In this document: piece after piece, positions 49,702 through 59,851 of the stretch | How positions within the stretch are numbered: the stretch's first letter is position 1 | Layout: every line of letters begins with the position of its first letter | Assembly (NCBI RefSeq): GCF_002286915.1 | Contig: NZ_MVOG01000011.1 | Location: forward strand, 62,001 to 126,000 | Direction: 5' to 3' | Source of the DNA: Bifidobacterium italicum | GTDB lineage: Bacteria > Actinomycetota > Actinomycetes > Actinomycetales > Bifidobacteriaceae | DNA length: 64,000 bases | The notes under the pieces: model-generated | Told to the model about the DNA's origin: nothing | What the model saw: only the letters and a program-made list of their open reading frames with translations | Database searches by the model: none | Position numbers and translations under genes: made by a program

Positions 49702-50612
49702 CGTTGCACGCGACGCACATGCGAACGTTCTGATCATGGGGAGGGCGGCGGCCGCGCGCTGTGCGCCCTCCCCGCTGTTTCGGCCACCCGTCCCATGGGT
49801 CTCGCAACCTTGCAGGCGCCGCGCCGTTTAATGGTGGCGCATCTTGGCGGCGGCTCGTCACGGATGGGACTTATGGGCGGTACCGCTGCGGGCCGTCACC
49901 GCGTACGGGATGTGCATCGACTATGGGCGGCACCTGCCGCGTGCTCGCCGCTCCGGTCCGCGGGCGGTCTCGCTTACCGGATGCACCGTTGGTCTACGGG
50001 ATGCACCGTCGATTTCCTACGGGCGTCGACGCCCATCCGCGTGCCGTAGTGCGTTGCCCTTACGGGCTGCACGCCCATTTCCGCGTATGGCGCGTATGGG
50101 AGGCATGCGATCCGCCTGTGCATCGATGTTCCTACGGTATGCATATCGTTCATGTGCCCCGCCGTCCGCGTCGTGTCCGGCAGCCGATCCCTTGCAGGGA
50201 GGCGCTTCCCGTAAGCGCCGCGCCGTCCGATTCGCCGTCCATGGGCAGCCGCATCCCGTAAGGTTTCCGCATCCGTAATGGCCTGCATCCGTAATGATGT
50301 GATGTAATGAATCGTGCTCGTGGATGCATACGACCCGTAACGGTGCGCAAGGGCGACCAACTGACGGCACCGGCGATGTGGCCGATGGCGCCTGATGGAA
50401 TCCGATGCGATGCGTAACAACGGGATGCGCAATGCGACCCGTAACGATGCCGGGGCGTTCTTCGGCAGGCGGCGGCCATGGGAAACCGGCGGCGGATTTC
50501 GATGAACACCGGTAGGATGAGCACCGGCAGGAAGGACAACCAGGCGCGCCTGACGTCGCGCGCCGCGCATATCACGCCGTCGGCATGACGGCGAAGGAGA
50601 CATGGAGACATC
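49702..50612. repeat. Longest argG-argH gap: ordered repeats
   Basis: Seven TTACGGG-oriented copies (about 49873, 49921, 49973, 49995, 50018, 50070, 50134) are followed by six CCCGTAA-oriented copies (about 50207, 50255, 50271, 50289, 50331, 50433), with no exception. Many are of the GGATGCA / TGCATCC sub-type. A terminator-like hairpin for argG lies at 49738-49773. No gene is present. Confidence 0.75.
49738..49773 (+). terminator. Hairpin after argG
   Basis: The 10-bp perfect arms GGGGAGGGCG (49738-49747) and CGCCCTCCCC (49764-49773) enclose a 16-base GC-rich loop 36 bases past the argG stop. The tail GCTGTTTCGG has only a short T-run. Confidence 0.6.
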
Positions 50613-52154
50613 ATGAGTGACGAACGCATCGTCGAAACGACCGACACCGAGACCGCGGCGGGCGCGTCGGAGCAGCAGCCGGGCGAGCATCTCGCGCTGT
50701 GGGGAGGCCGTTTCTCCTCCGGTCCGTCGGCGGAGCTCGCGCTGCTGAGCAAGTCCACGCAGTTCGATTGGCGCCTCGCCGACGACGACATCGCCGGTTC
50801 GCGCGCCCATGCGCGCGCGCTCGGACGTGCGGGCCTGCTCACCCCCGACGAGTTGCAGCGCATGGAGGCCGCGCTCGACGAGCTGCAGCGCCGCGTGGAC
50901 GACGGTGAGTTCGCGCCGATCGAGGACGACGAGGACGAGGCGACGGCGCTCGAGCGCGGACTCATCGCCATCGCGGGCGATGAACTCGGCGGCAAGCTGC
51001 GCGCCGGGCGTTCTCGCAACGACCAGATCGCGACGCTCATCCGCATGTGGCTGCGCCGCCATGCGCGCATCGTCGCCAAGCAGGTGCTCGCGCTCGCCGA
51101 CGCGTTGTGCGAGCAGGCCAAGGCGGCGGGACGCACCGTCATGCCCGGCCGCACGCATATGCAGCACGCGCAGCCGGTGCTGCTCGCGCATCAGCTCATG
51201 GCGCATGTGTGGCCGCTGCTGCGCGACGTCGAACGGTTCATCGATTGGGACGGCCGCGTCGACGCGAGCCCCTACGGTTCCGGCGCGCTCGCCGGCAACA
51301 CGCTCGGCTTGGAGCCGACGGCCGTCGCGCGCGAACTCGGTTTCACGAAGGTCACCGAGAATTCGATCGACGGCACGTCGAGCCGTGATCTCGTCGCCGA
51401 ATACTCGTTCATCGCTGCGATGATCGGCGTCGACGTCTCCCGCCTGTCGGAGGAGATCATCATCTGGAACACGCAGGAGTTCGGCTTCGTCACGCTCGAC
51501 GACGCATACTCCACCGGTTCGTCGATCATGCCGCAGAAGAAGAACCCCGACATCGCCGAACTCGCGCGCGGCAAGGCGGGGCGCCTCATCGGCGACCTCA
51601 CCGGCCTGCTCGCGACGCTCAAGGGGCTGCCCACCGCGTATGCGCGCGACCTGCAGGAGGACAAGGAGGCGGTGTTCGACCAGACCGACACGCTCGAGGT
51701 GCTGCTGCCCGCGTTCACCGGCATGGTGCGCACGATGCGATTCAACGCGGAACGTCTCGAGCAGGAGGCGCCGACCGGTTTCGCGCTCGCGACCGACATC
51801 GCCGAGTGGCTCGTGAAGAACGGCGTGCCGTTCCGCCATGCGCATGAGCTTTCCGGTGCGTGCGTCAAGCTGGCCGAAGGCCGTCACGAGGAGCTGTGGG
51901 ACCTGTCCGACGACGATTTCATCGAGATCTTCCGTGATTTCGTGCCGCCGGAGCAGGCGGTGAAGGTGCGCGAGGTGCTGTCGACGGAGGGCTCCGTCTC
52001 CGCGCGCGCAGGCAAGGGCGGCACGGCGCCGACGCGCGTGCGCGAGCAGATCATGTCGGCGAAGTCGCAGATCGAACGCCTGCACGGCATGTTCCAGGCC
52101 AAGAGCGACGGCATCGCCTACAAGGCGACCGGCTCCCTCGCGAAGAAGCAGTGA
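50613..52154 (+). CDS. argH: Argininosuccinate lyase
   Basis: Splits argininosuccinate into arginine and fumarate. It has [35 protein letters not shown] and the flexible signature loop [16 protein letters not shown]. The length of 513 aa is a little above the usual ~460-490 because of an N-terminal extension and an acidic insert. AAGGAGACATGGAGA precedes the ATG. Confidence 0.97.
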   Translation: MSDERIVETTDTETAAGASEQQPGEHLALWGGRFSSGPSAELALLSKSTQFDWRLADDDIAGSRAHARALGRAGLLTPDELQRMEAALDELQRRVDDGEFAPIEDDEDEATALERGLIAIAGDELGGKLRAGRSRNDQIATLIRMWLRRHARIVAKQVLALADALCEQAKAAGRTVMPGRTHMQHAQPVLLAHQLMAHVWPLLRDVERFIDWDGRVDASPYGSGALAGNTLGLEPTAVARELGFTKVTENSIDGTSSRDLVAEYSFIAAMIGVDVSRLSEEIIIWNTQEFGFVTLDDAYSTGSSIMPQKKNPDIAELARGKAGRLIGDLTGLLATLKGLPTAYARDLQEDKEAVFDQTDTLEVLLPAFTGMVRTMRFNAERLEQEAPTGFALATDIAEWLVKNGVPFRHAHELSGACVKLAEGRHEELWDLSDDDFIEIFRDFVPPEQAVKVREVLSTEGSVSARAGKGGTAPTRVREQIMSAKSQIERLHGMFQAKSDGIAYKATGSLAKKQ

Positions 52155-52707
52155 CGGCCGCATGACGCATGGGTGCGCCGCCGAACGACGTCCGGCGGCG
52201 CACCCGGTCGTATGCCGCGCGCCGTGCCGTCTGCGCAGTCGCCGCTGTGATGGAGGCGCCGCCGCGCACGCGCATCGATCCGCCATCGCTTACTGGTGGC
52301 CGCGTCTTACGGGAAGCAACGTCTTACGGGCGGCATCGTTCAAGGCGCAGCATCGCCTATCGGCGGCAGCGTCCGTGAACGGCCTCGTCAGCGACCCCAT
52401 GCGTTATCGGACGCACTATCTACGGGATGCATCGATTACGGGATGCATCATCCGCGATGATCGCTAACGGGCGGCGCGCTGCACCTCCGGGAACGCTCGG
52501 CCGTGCACGGTGCGCCTGACGGCATGCGTCCTCTCGCGGTGAGCCCGGCAGTCGGAAGACACGGCGGACATGGTCCGGGCGTCTCCATGATGCTACGGGT
52601 CGCACCCCGTATGCATGCATCCCGTAAGGAAACGCCGCCGCCGATCGGGACGATGGCGCACGATCCCGCAACGATGACCACATCATGTCCGGATGAGGGA
52701 GGGTCAT
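52155..52707. repeat. Gap after argH with ordered repeats
   Basis: Copies at about 52287, 52306, 52323, 52349, 52418, 52434, 52460 and 52594 are TTACGGG/TACGGG-oriented; the last one (about 52618) is CATCCCGTAAGG. No gene is visible. Confidence 0.65.
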
Positions 52708-53226
52708 ATGCTGAGCCGGGAACGCATCGACGCCATCGTGCGTCACTACGGGCGCGACATTCTGGAGCACGAGCACATGGAGATCGAAAGGAGGAGCCTG
52801 CAGCACGGCGACGTCACGACGTATGAGCATTCGCTGCGGGTGGCGCGGCTGAGCGTGGCGATCGCCGACCGGCTGCATCTGTGGAGGCATGTGGACCTGC
52901 GCGCGCTCGTACGGGCGGCGCTGCTGCACGACTACTTCCTGTACGATTGGCATGATTATGACGGCGGAAGCCACCGGATGCACGGATTCCGCCATCCGTA
53001 CACCGCCGAAGCCAATGCGCGCGCCGATTTCGAGCTCGACGACATCGTCTCGAACAGCATCCGCACGCATATGTTCCCACTGACGCCGATACCGCCGCGA
53101 TATCTCGAGGGGGTCATCGTGAACGTCGCCGATACGGTGAGCGCCGTGCGGGAGACGCTGGCATCGCGACTGTCGCGATGGAAGCGTGCGGATGCCGCCC
53201 GTAGGGGATCGACGTTGCGCCCGTAA
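52708..53226 (+). CDS. HD-domain phosphohydrolase-like protein
   Basis: The 172-aa protein has an HD fold with His 41 (YEHSLRVARLS), the His74-Asp75 pair in AALLHDYFLYDW, and a later VNVADTVSAV. HD proteins hydrolyse nucleotides or phosphoesters; the substrate is not evident. GAGGGAGGG four bases upstream supports the ATG at 52708 over the one at 52693. The last residues (RADAARRGSTLRP) and the TAA stop itself are encoded by two CCCGTAG/CCCGTAA repeat copies, so the native C-terminus may have been changed by repeat insertion. Confidence 0.85.
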   Translation: MLSRERIDAIVRHYGRDILEHEHMEIERRSLQHGDVTTYEHSLRVARLSVAIADRLHLWRHVDLRALVRAALLHDYFLYDWHDYDGGSHRMHGFRHPYTAEANARADFELDDIVSNSIRTHMFPLTPIPPRYLEGVIVNVADTVSAVRETLASRLSRWKRADAARRGSTLRP

Positions 53227-53443
53227 GGATTCGACGGTGCCGCCCGTAGGGGAGACCGCGTTGGTCGGGCGGCTGCCCGCGAGCCGGCCCGGCGCCGCTT
53301 CGGGCGCCCCGGCAACGGGTCTGATGCCCCCGCTTACGGTACCGGCGCCGTGTCGGCGAGGTGTGACACACTGACAATGTTTGCCCCGCGCCGATCGGAG
53401 GGCGGGGGCACCCGTTCGAAAACTTCACAAGGAGATGTTTGGC
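53227..53443. other. tyrS leader region
   Basis: A GCCGCCCGTAGGGG copy lies at about 53240, and a TTACGGTACCGGCG variant at about 53334, the reverse of the usual order. The rest should hold the tyrS promoter. I see no T-box features. Confidence 0.5.
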
Positions 53444-54766
53444 ATGGCTCACGTCATCGATTTCAAGGAAGCCGGATTCGATTCCGTGCTCGATGAATTG
53501 CAATGGCGCGGGTTGATCTCGCAATCCACCGACAGGGATCGACTCGCCGAGACGTTGAACGGGGAGCCCATCCATTATTACTGCGGCTTCGATCCGACCG
53601 CGCCGTCGCTGCACATCGGCAACCTCGTGCAGCTCATCATCATGCGTCATCTGCAGGAGGCCGGCCATCATCCGATCGCCCTCGTCGGCGGCGCCACCGG
53701 CCTCATCGGCGACCCCCGCCAGTCCGGCGAACGCATCCTCAACCCGAAGGACGTCGTCGAGCAGTGGTGCGAGCGTCTGCGCATCCAGATCGGCGACATC
53801 CTCGTGCAGGAGGGCGACAATCCGGTGACCTTCGTGTCCAACTACGACTGGACCGCGACGATGAACGTGCTCGACTTCCTGCGCGACGTCGGCAAGAACT
53901 TCCGTGTCGGCACGATGATGTCGAAGGACATCGTCGCCCGGCGCCTCAATTCGGAGGAGGGCATCTCCTTCACCGAATTCAGCTATCAGGTGCTGCAGGG
54001 CAACGACTTCCTGCACCTGTACGACCATTTCGACTGCGTGCTCGAGCTCGGCGGCTCCGATCAGTGGGGCAACCTCACCTCCGGACTCGACCTCATCCAC
54101 AAGGTGCGCGGCGTCAACGTCAACGTCATGGCCAGCCCGATCATCACCGACGCCACCGGCAAGAAGTTCGGCAAATCCGAAGGCAACGCCGTGTGGCTCG
54201 ACGGTTCGATGCTCAGCCCTTACAAGTTCTACCAGTTCTGGGTCAACCGTCCCGACGCCGAGATGGAGCGTCTGCTCAAGGCCTTCACGTTCCTGCCGAA
54301 GGCGCGCATCGAGGAGCTGATCGATGCCACCGAGACGAATCCGGGCGCGCGCGAGGCGCAGCGCGCGCTCGCCTGGGAGGTCACGAGCCTCGTGCACGGC
54401 GAGGATGCGACACGTCAGGCCATCGAGGCATCCACCGCGCTGTTCGGCCGCGGCGGCGACGTGGCCGAGATCGGCGAGGACATCCTCGAGGCCGCGCTCG
54501 AAGGCCTCAAGGTCGAGGACGAGGACGGCGCCAAGGCCTTCGCGAAGGCCGGCGCCGGCGACCGCGTCAGCGAGGCCGGCGTCAGGGCCGGCCTGTTCAA
54601 GTCGATCTCCGAGGCGCGCAAGACGATCAAGTCCGGCGGCGTGTACCTCAACAACGCGCGCGTCGAGGACGAGGAGCAGCTGCTCGGCGGCGACGATTTC
54701 CTGCAGGGGCGCTTCGCGATCCTGCGCCGCGGCAAGAAGGCGCTCGGCGTCGTCGAGCTTGGCTGA
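53444..54766 (+). CDS. tyrS: Tyrosine-tRNA ligase
   Basis: The 440-aa class I synthetase has the HIGH-type motif [11 protein letters not shown], the Tyr-binding [10 protein letters not shown], the KMSKS-type loop [12 protein letters not shown] and a C-terminal S4-like RNA-binding domain ([19 protein letters not shown]). ACAAGGAGA precedes the ATG at 53444; an ATG at 53435 overlaps the ribosome-site region. The order tyrS, TPR protein, HAD, tlyA, nadK, recN is also found in Mycobacterium. Confidence 0.97.
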   Translation: MAHVIDFKEAGFDSVLDELQWRGLISQSTDRDRLAETLNGEPIHYYCGFDPTAPSLHIGNLVQLIIMRHLQEAGHHPIALVGGATGLIGDPRQSGERILNPKDVVEQWCERLRIQIGDILVQEGDNPVTFVSNYDWTATMNVLDFLRDVGKNFRVGTMMSKDIVARRLNSEEGISFTEFSYQVLQGNDFLHLYDHFDCVLELGGSDQWGNLTSGLDLIHKVRGVNVNVMASPIITDATGKKFGKSEGNAVWLDGSMLSPYKFYQFWVNRPDAEMERLLKAFTFLPKARIEELIDATETNPGAREAQRALAWEVTSLVHGEDATRQAIEASTALFGRGGDVAEIGEDILEAALEGLKVEDEDGAKAFAKAGAGDRVSEAGVRAGLFKSISEARKTIKSGGVYLNNARVEDEEQLLGGDDFLQGRFAILRRGKKALGVVELG

Positions 54767-54840
54767 TTTCTTGCACACCGACAGCCGAAACGGCGGATCC
54801 GGAACGCTGATTGGCTACACTGGAAGACAATGACGGACGA

Positions 54841-54860
54841 GGCGGGCGCGCATGCCCGCC
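54841..54860 (+). other. Short hairpin before the TPR gene
   Basis: The arms GGCGGGC and GCCCGCC form a 7-bp stem about 75 bases past the tyrS stop and just before the ribosome site of the next gene. It could be a weak terminator or an attenuator. Confidence 0.35.
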
Positions 54861-54883
54861 TCTCGAATGAAAAAGGTACGAAC

Positions 54884-56563
54884 ATGGCAGACGAACGCGG
54901 ATCACAGCATCATTCCCAGGGCGGCAACCGCCGCTACGGGTCGGGCAACGGCGGCCATCGTCACGGCTCCGGCGGCGGATTCCGCTCGCGGGGAGGATCG
55001 GACTTCCGCCGTGGCAACCGCAACGGCGGCGGACGCAACTTCCATCGCAACGACAACGGCGGCAGGAACAACGAGTTCCGCCGCGACGGCGAAGGAGGCG
55101 GCGAGTTCCGTCGCGACGGCGAAGGTCAGCGTCGTTTCCATCGCAACGGCAACGGCAACGGCGGCTACCGTTCCGGCAACCGTTTCCGCGGACGCGACGA
55201 CGAACGCGGCGGTCAGCGCCGTGGATTCCGTCGTGACGGCGAAGGTCAGCGTCGCGATTTCCGTCATGGCGACGACGACCGCCGCGAGTTCCGCAACGGC
55301 GGCAACGGCGGTCAGCGCCGCGACTTCCACCGTCGCGATGACGACCGCCGCGACTTCCACCGCGACAACCGCAACGGTGGCAACGGCGGTCAGCGCCGCG
55401 ATTTTCACCGTCGTGACGACGACCGCCGCGACTTCCGCCGTGACGACCGCCGCGGCCCTCGCCGCGACGGAGCCGATCGACAGGCGCACCACGACCGCAA
55501 GCGCGCCGAGTACATGGCGCATTCGCGCAAGAACTCGGACGGCACCGTCAGCTTCCCGTCGCAGAACCCGTACACGGACCGCCGCCCGGGCGAGCCGGTC
55601 ATGCCGAAGGGCCTCGAATGGAGCATGCTGAGCAAGGACGAACGCGAACGTCTGCGCGGACTTTCGAAGGAGCACGCCGAGAACATCGGCCTGCACATCC
55701 TCGCCGCGTACACGCTCGAGGCCGACGATCCGCAGGCGGCGCTCGCGCACGCCAAGTGGGCCGCCAAGCAGGCGTCGCGCGTGGACATCGCCCGTGAGAC
55801 GCTCGCGATGGTCGCCTACCGTCAGGGCGACTACAAGCTCGCGCTGCGCGAGTTCCAGACGGCGTTCCGCATGAACGGCTACCTCGACTACCTGCCGTTC
55901 ATGGCCGACTGCGAGCGCGGTCTGGGCAAGCCGAAGAAGGCGGTCGAGATCGCGCTGTCCGACAACGCCAAGCAGCTCACCGGCGAGGCGAAGGCGGAGA
56001 TGTTCCTCGTCTACGCGGGCGCGCTCAACGACATGGGCATGGTCGATCAGGCAATCGAAGTCGTCTCCAAGCTCGTACACGCCAAGGGACTGGCCGGCGA
56101 ATACCGCATGCGCGCCGCGCAGGCCGAGCAGTACTTCCTGTCGGAGGCGGGACGCGACGACGAGGCCGTCGCGCTCGACGAGCTCATCGACGATTTCGAG
56201 GCGCGCTACGCCGACGTCGACGAGGACGAGACGAGCGACGACTTCGTCGTCGACTACGACGTCGAGGACCTCCCGGAGGATCTGCAGGCGAAGCTCGGCG
56301 TGACGCCCGACGACGCGCAGTACGCGCCGCTGGACGACGAGGACGGCGTCAACATGGACGACGAGACGCGCATCCCCGAGGAGGAGCAGCGCGCCGGCGC
56401 CGAAATGGACATCGAGCCCGCCGAGATGCAGGAGCGCAACTCGCGCCGCGACGAGGAGGGCGTGATGGGCGATCCCGATCTGAGCGACGCCGAGGACGAC
56501 GTCGACGAGGAGGACGTCGAGGTCGGCGACTACGAAGAGCAGCTCAAGAGCGAAACGGAGTGA
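54884..56563 (+). CDS. TPR protein with Arg/Gly/Asn/Asp-rich N-terminus
   Basis: In this 559-aa protein, residues 1-215 are low complexity, made of motifs such as RRDFHRRDDDRRDF, NGGNGGQRR and FRRDGEG, resembling RGG-type RNA-binding disordered regions. Residues about 230-430 form helical TPR-like repeats (LREFQTAFRMNGYLDYLPF). The C-terminal 110 residues are strongly acidic. The product therefore runs from basic to acidic. The position next to tyrS and the HAD gene matches Mycobacterium Rv1691, a TPR protein of unknown role. AAAAGG precedes the ATG. RNA or ribosome association is only inferred. Confidence 0.85.
   Translation: MADERGSQHHSQGGNRRYGSGNGGHRHGSGGGFRSRGGSDFRRGNRNGGGRNFHRNDNGGRNNEFRRDGEGGGEFRRDGEGQRRFHRNGNGNGGYRSGNRFRGRDDERGGQRRGFRRDGEGQRRDFRHGDDDRREFRNGGNGGQRRDFHRRDDDRRDFHRDNRNGGNGGQRRDFHRRDDDRRDFRRDDRRGPRRDGADRQAHHDRKRAEYMAHSRKNSDGTVSFPSQNPYTDRRPGEPVMPKGLEWSMLSKDERERLRGLSKEHAENIGLHILAAYTLEADDPQAALAHAKWAAKQASRVDIARETLAMVAYRQGDYKLALREFQTAFRMNGYLDYLPFMADCERGLGKPKKAVEIALSDNAKQLTGEAKAEMFLVYAGALNDMGMVDQAIEVVSKLVHAKGLAGEYRMRAAQAEQYFLSEAGRDDEAVALDELIDDFEARYADVDEDETSDDFVVDYDVEDLPEDLQAKLGVTPDDAQYAPLDDEDGVNMDDETRIPEEEQRAGAEMDIEPAEMQERNSRRDEEGVMGDPDLSDAEDDVDEEDVEVGDYEEQLKSETE
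54900..55490 (+). repeat. Tandem coding repeats for the Arg-rich domain
   Basis: Repeated words such as CGCCGCGACTTCCACCGT, GACGACCGCCGCGACTTC and AACGGCGGTCAGCGCCGC recur in frame many times across this stretch. Copy number may vary between strains by slippage. Confidence 0.7.
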
Positions 56564-56570
56564 CCGCGGC

Positions 56571-57644
56571 GTGCTGAAACCAACGAACACGCCGTTGTCG
56601 CGGCGCTACCGTCTCGCGTTGCTCGACCTCGACGGCGTCGTCTACTACGGCAGGAAGCCGGTCGCGCACGCCGCCGGCGCCATCCGCGACGCCGAAGGCC
56701 ACGGCATGACGGTCGAATACACGACGAACAACTCGTCGCGCATGCAGGAGACGGTCGCCGAACAGCTGCGCGGCTTCGGCCTCGACGTGGATGCCCGGCA
56801 GGTGATCACGTCGTCCGTCGTGGCCGCGCGCATGGTCGCGCGCCATGCCGGCGACGGCGCGGACGTGTTCGTCGTCGGCGCCGATCATCTGCGCGACGAG
56901 GTGCGCAAGGCGGGGCTGCGCATCGTCGACGCCGGGGTTGACGACGACGGTCGCGCGCCGACCGCCGTCGTCCAGGGCTGGTACCCGCAGATGACATGGC
57001 GGCAGCTCGCCGAGGCGTCATTCGCCGTCGAACGCGGCGCACGGTACTTCGTGACGAACCGCGATCTGACGATTCCTCGCGAACACGGCGTGGCGCCCGG
57101 CTGCGGATCGATGATCCAGGCCGTCGTCAACGCGACCGGCGTGCAACCGGTCGCATCGGCGGGCAAGCCGGAACCGGCGATGTACGACGAGGCGCGCATG
57201 CTCGCGGCGCACGACGGCGAGGACATGGTCTCGGTCGGTGACAGCCTCGCGATCGGCGACCGTCTCGACACGGACATCGAGGCGGGCAACCGCGGCGGCT
57301 ACGACTCGCTGCTCGTGCTCACCGGCGTCACCGATCCGGACCTGCTCATCCGCGCGCCGAAGGAGCTGCGGCCGACCTATGTGGCGCTCGACCTGCGCGG
57401 GCTCAACGAGGCGCAGCCGGCAGCGACGCGCGACCATGGCGGCGTGGACGGCGCAGGCGCGCGCGGCGACGTGTTCCGCTGCCGGAACGCGCAGGCGCGT
57501 TTCGTCGACGACGCGATCGTCGTCGACGACGTGACGAGCGTCGACGCGCTGCGCGCGGCCTGCGCGCTCGGCTGGGCCCTGCAGGACGACGGCGTCGATC
57601 TGGACGGCGTGGCATTGCCCGAGTTCTCCTTCGCCGGGGCGTGA
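56571..57644 (+). CDS. HAD-IIA family sugar/glycerol phosphatase
   Basis: The 357-aa HAD hydrolase has the nucleophile motif LLDLDGVVYYGRKPV, TTNNSSR (motif II), GKPEPAMYDEA and the acidic motif VGDSLAIGDRLDTDI with the IIA cap between. Family members include NagD and glycerol- or p-nitrophenyl-phosphate phosphatases. The C-terminal 80 residues are less conserved. A GTG start at 56571 lies seven bases after the TPR stop, with a weak GGAG site. tlyA follows directly. Confidence 0.9.
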   Translation: MLKPTNTPLSRRYRLALLDLDGVVYYGRKPVAHAAGAIRDAEGHGMTVEYTTNNSSRMQETVAEQLRGFGLDVDARQVITSSVVAARMVARHAGDGADVFVVGADHLRDEVRKAGLRIVDAGVDDDGRAPTAVVQGWYPQMTWRQLAEASFAVERGARYFVTNRDLTIPREHGVAPGCGSMIQAVVNATGVQPVASAGKPEPAMYDEARMLAAHDGEDMVSVGDSLAIGDRLDTDIEAGNRGGYDSLLVLTGVTDPDLLIRAPKELRPTYVALDLRGLNEAQPAATRDHGGVDGAGARGDVFRCRNAQARFVDDAIVVDDVTSVDALRAACALGWALQDDGVDLDGVALPEFSFAGA

Positions 57645-57645
57645 C

Positions 57646-58392
57646 GTGGGCGCGGACGAACGGCTCGACGTCGTGATGACGGCGCGCGCGTTGTCGCCCT
57701 CGCGCGCGAAGGCGCGCAGGCTCATCGACGACGGCCATGTGTACGTCGACGGCGTGCGGGCGCGCAAGGCGTCCGCGAAGGTGGATCCGCACGCGAGCAT
57801 CGAGGTGCGCGGCGCCGACGACTACGTGTCGCGCGGCGCGTACAAGCTGCTCGGCGCCTTCGACGTCTTCGCCGCCGACGGCCTGACGGGGCCGGAGGGG
57901 CTCGACTGCCTCGACATCGGCGCGTCGACGGGCGGTTTCTGCGACGTGTTGCTGCGCGGGGGAGCGCGCCGCGTCATCGCGTTGGACGTCGGACACGGCC
58001 AGCTCGATCCGAGGATCGCCGGCGACGCGCGCGTCATCGAGATGAGCGGCGTCAACATCCGCGACGTGGACGCCGGCGATCTGCCCTACCGTCCGCAGAT
58101 GGTCGTCTCCGATGTCTCCTTCATCTCTCTGACCTATGTCCTGCCGGTCGTGGCCCGGATCGCGGCGCCCGGCGCGCAGATCGTGCTGCTCGTCAAGCCG
58201 CAGTTCGAAGTGGGGCGCGAGGGACTTGGAAAGCACGGCATCGTCACCGATCCGCGCAGGCGCCGCGCCGCGCTCGAACATGTCGTCGAATGCGCCCGCG
58301 CCTGCGGGATGCACGTCGTGGCGACCGCCCCCTCGCCGATCGAAGGCACCCACGGCAACACGGAGTACCTGCTCTACGCGCATATGGGATGA
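57646..58392 (+). CDS. tlyA: TlyA-type rRNA 2'-O-methyltransferase
   Basis: The 248-aa protein has an N-terminal S4 RNA-binding domain (SPSRAKARRLIDDGHVYVDG) and an FtsJ-like methyltransferase domain with the SAM motif LDIGASTGGFCDVLL. Homologues methylate 16S and 23S rRNA cytidines, affecting capreomycin sensitivity in Mycobacterium. A GTG start lies one base after the HAD stop. In Mycobacterium nadK and recN follow directly; here ktrA/ktrB and repeats intervene. Confidence 0.94.
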   Translation: MGADERLDVVMTARALSPSRAKARRLIDDGHVYVDGVRARKASAKVDPHASIEVRGADDYVSRGAYKLLGAFDVFAADGLTGPEGLDCLDIGASTGGFCDVLLRGGARRVIALDVGHGQLDPRIAGDARVIEMSGVNIRDVDAGDLPYRPQMVVSDVSFISLTYVLPVVARIAAPGAQIVLLVKPQFEVGREGLGKHGIVTDPRRRRAALEHVVECARACGMHVVATAPSPIEGTHGNTEYLLYAHMG

Positions 58393-59001
58393 CCGCGGGG
58401 CGCCGGGCCGATGCCACCGCGTCCACGGCGATCCTCCATGAGACGGGAGCCTCATGTCACGGGCAGCCGATCTTACGGGCAGTCGATCTTACAGGATGCC
58501 GCTCCTATGGGTTGTTCTTATGGGCGGCCGTTCTTGTCTGTGGTCGTCCTTACGGGACAGCCGTCCTTATAAGAGACCGTGCCTACAGGCGGTATCCTAC
58601 GGGCAGCTGTGCCTACGGGTGGTGGCTTCTCATGAAGGCGCCTTCTCTTCGGGCCGTTTGCGCTTACGGGCGGCTGCGCGGCGGCCGAGGGGCTTACGGG
58701 ACGTATTCGCATGCGCGCATGCGCGGCGATGACGATGACGTCGTCCCCGCGAACGGCGGTCGATTCTCCTCCAGCCGGGACCGCGACGCTTCCTGTGCCG
58801 CGGACGGCGCACCTGTTACGGGCGGCGTCCGTCGCGAAACTGATCGCCCGTCGACGACGCGTGTCGTGCGCGCACGTTCGCGATACACGTCACCCGTAAG
58901 AAAAACGCGCTACCCGTAAGAACGACGGTGGACGACGCCATGCTGTTCGCGAATCGGCGTCGGCGGCTTCGTCAGCGGTCGGACGTGCCGCCCGTAACGG
59001 T
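58393..59001. repeat. Convergent gap with ordered repeats
   Basis: About a dozen TTACGGG/TACGGG-oriented copies run from 58456 to 58815 (cttacgggcagtcg, cttacgggacagcc, cctacgggcagctg, gcttacgggcggctg). CACCCGTAAG, CTACCCGTAAG and GCCGCCCGTAACGG follow at about 58890-58990. The switch lies near 58,880. There is no gene. Confidence 0.75.
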
Positions 59002-59652
59002 TCAGCCGCGAATGAAGTGGTCGATCTGGTCCTGCTTGCCCATGATGATGAGTTCGTCGTTGCGGCGCAGCTCGAGGTTGTTGGACGCGTACTGGAACTC
59101 ATGCCCCGGCGACTTGACGCCGACGATCGTGATGCCGTAGCGGTCGTGGATCTTCGCGTCGCCGATCGTGTAGCCGACGAACTGGGAAGGCGTGTGGATC
59201 TTGACGACGTTATATGCGCCTTCGAGCTCGATATAGTCGAGGTAATTACCGGAGACGAGATGCCCGACGCGCTTGCCGGCATCGGTCTCCGCGTTGATGA
59301 TGTGGCGTGCGCCGATGCGCTGCAGGATGCGTGCGTGCTCCTTGGACACCGATTTCGCCCAGATGTCGGAGATGCCTGCGTCAAGCAGGTTGCCGGCGGT
59401 GATGACGGAGGCCTCGACGCTGTCGCCGATCGCGACGACGGCGATGTCGAAGTCCGCGGCGTTGAGCTGCTCGAGCGCGAGGACGTCGGTCATGTCCGCC
59501 TGGACCGTGGGAATCTGCGCGGACCAGCGGTTGACGAGCTCGGCGTCCTTGTCGACGGCGAGCACATCCTGACCCATCTCGTCGAGCGTCGTGGCGACCG
59601 CGCTGCCGAAACGGCCGAGTCCCACGACGAGCACGCTGCGATTATCTGCCAT
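59002..59652 (-). CDS. ktrA: Potassium channel regulatory (RCK) subunit, KtrA/TrkA type
   Basis: The 216-aa cytoplasmic RCK protein has the nucleotide-binding GLGRFGSAVATTLDEMG with Asp in AVDKDAEL (NAD/ATP site), and a C-terminal TrkA-C domain (FVGYTIGDAKIHDRYGITI). It gates the KtrB channel. Its gene is downstream of ktrB on the same strand, 199 bp apart. Together they give Na+-dependent K+ uptake in known systems. Confidence 0.93.
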   Translation of the reverse strand: MADNRSVLVVGLGRFGSAVATTLDEMGQDVLAVDKDAELVNRWSAQIPTVQADMTDVLALEQLNAADFDIAVVAIGDSVEASVITAGNLLDAGISDIWAKSVSKEHARILQRIGARHIINAETDAGKRVGHLVSGNYLDYIELEGAYNVVKIHTPSQFVGYTIGDAKIHDRYGITIVGVKSPGHEFQYASNNLELRRNDELIIMGKQDQIDHFIRG

Positions 59653-59851
59653 CCTGACCTCCTAAGGACTGCTGCAGCCCGCTTACCGGTAGTCGATGCG
59701 TCGACGGCGGCGAGCTGCCCGTGCACCTGTTTGGTGTTCCGCTACAGCATGCTACCCGTAACGATGTGCATCCCGTAGCAGCGTGCATCCCGTAAGCGAT
59801 GCGCCGCACGAAGGATGTGCCACCCGCAAGCGACGACGAGGGGATCTGCGG
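59653..59851. repeat. Gap between ktrA and ktrB
   Basis: One CTTACCGGTAGTC copy at about 59689 is followed by four CCCGTAA/CCCGTAG/CCCGCAAG copies (about 59752, 59768, 59787 and 59820). No gene is present. Confidence 0.6.
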
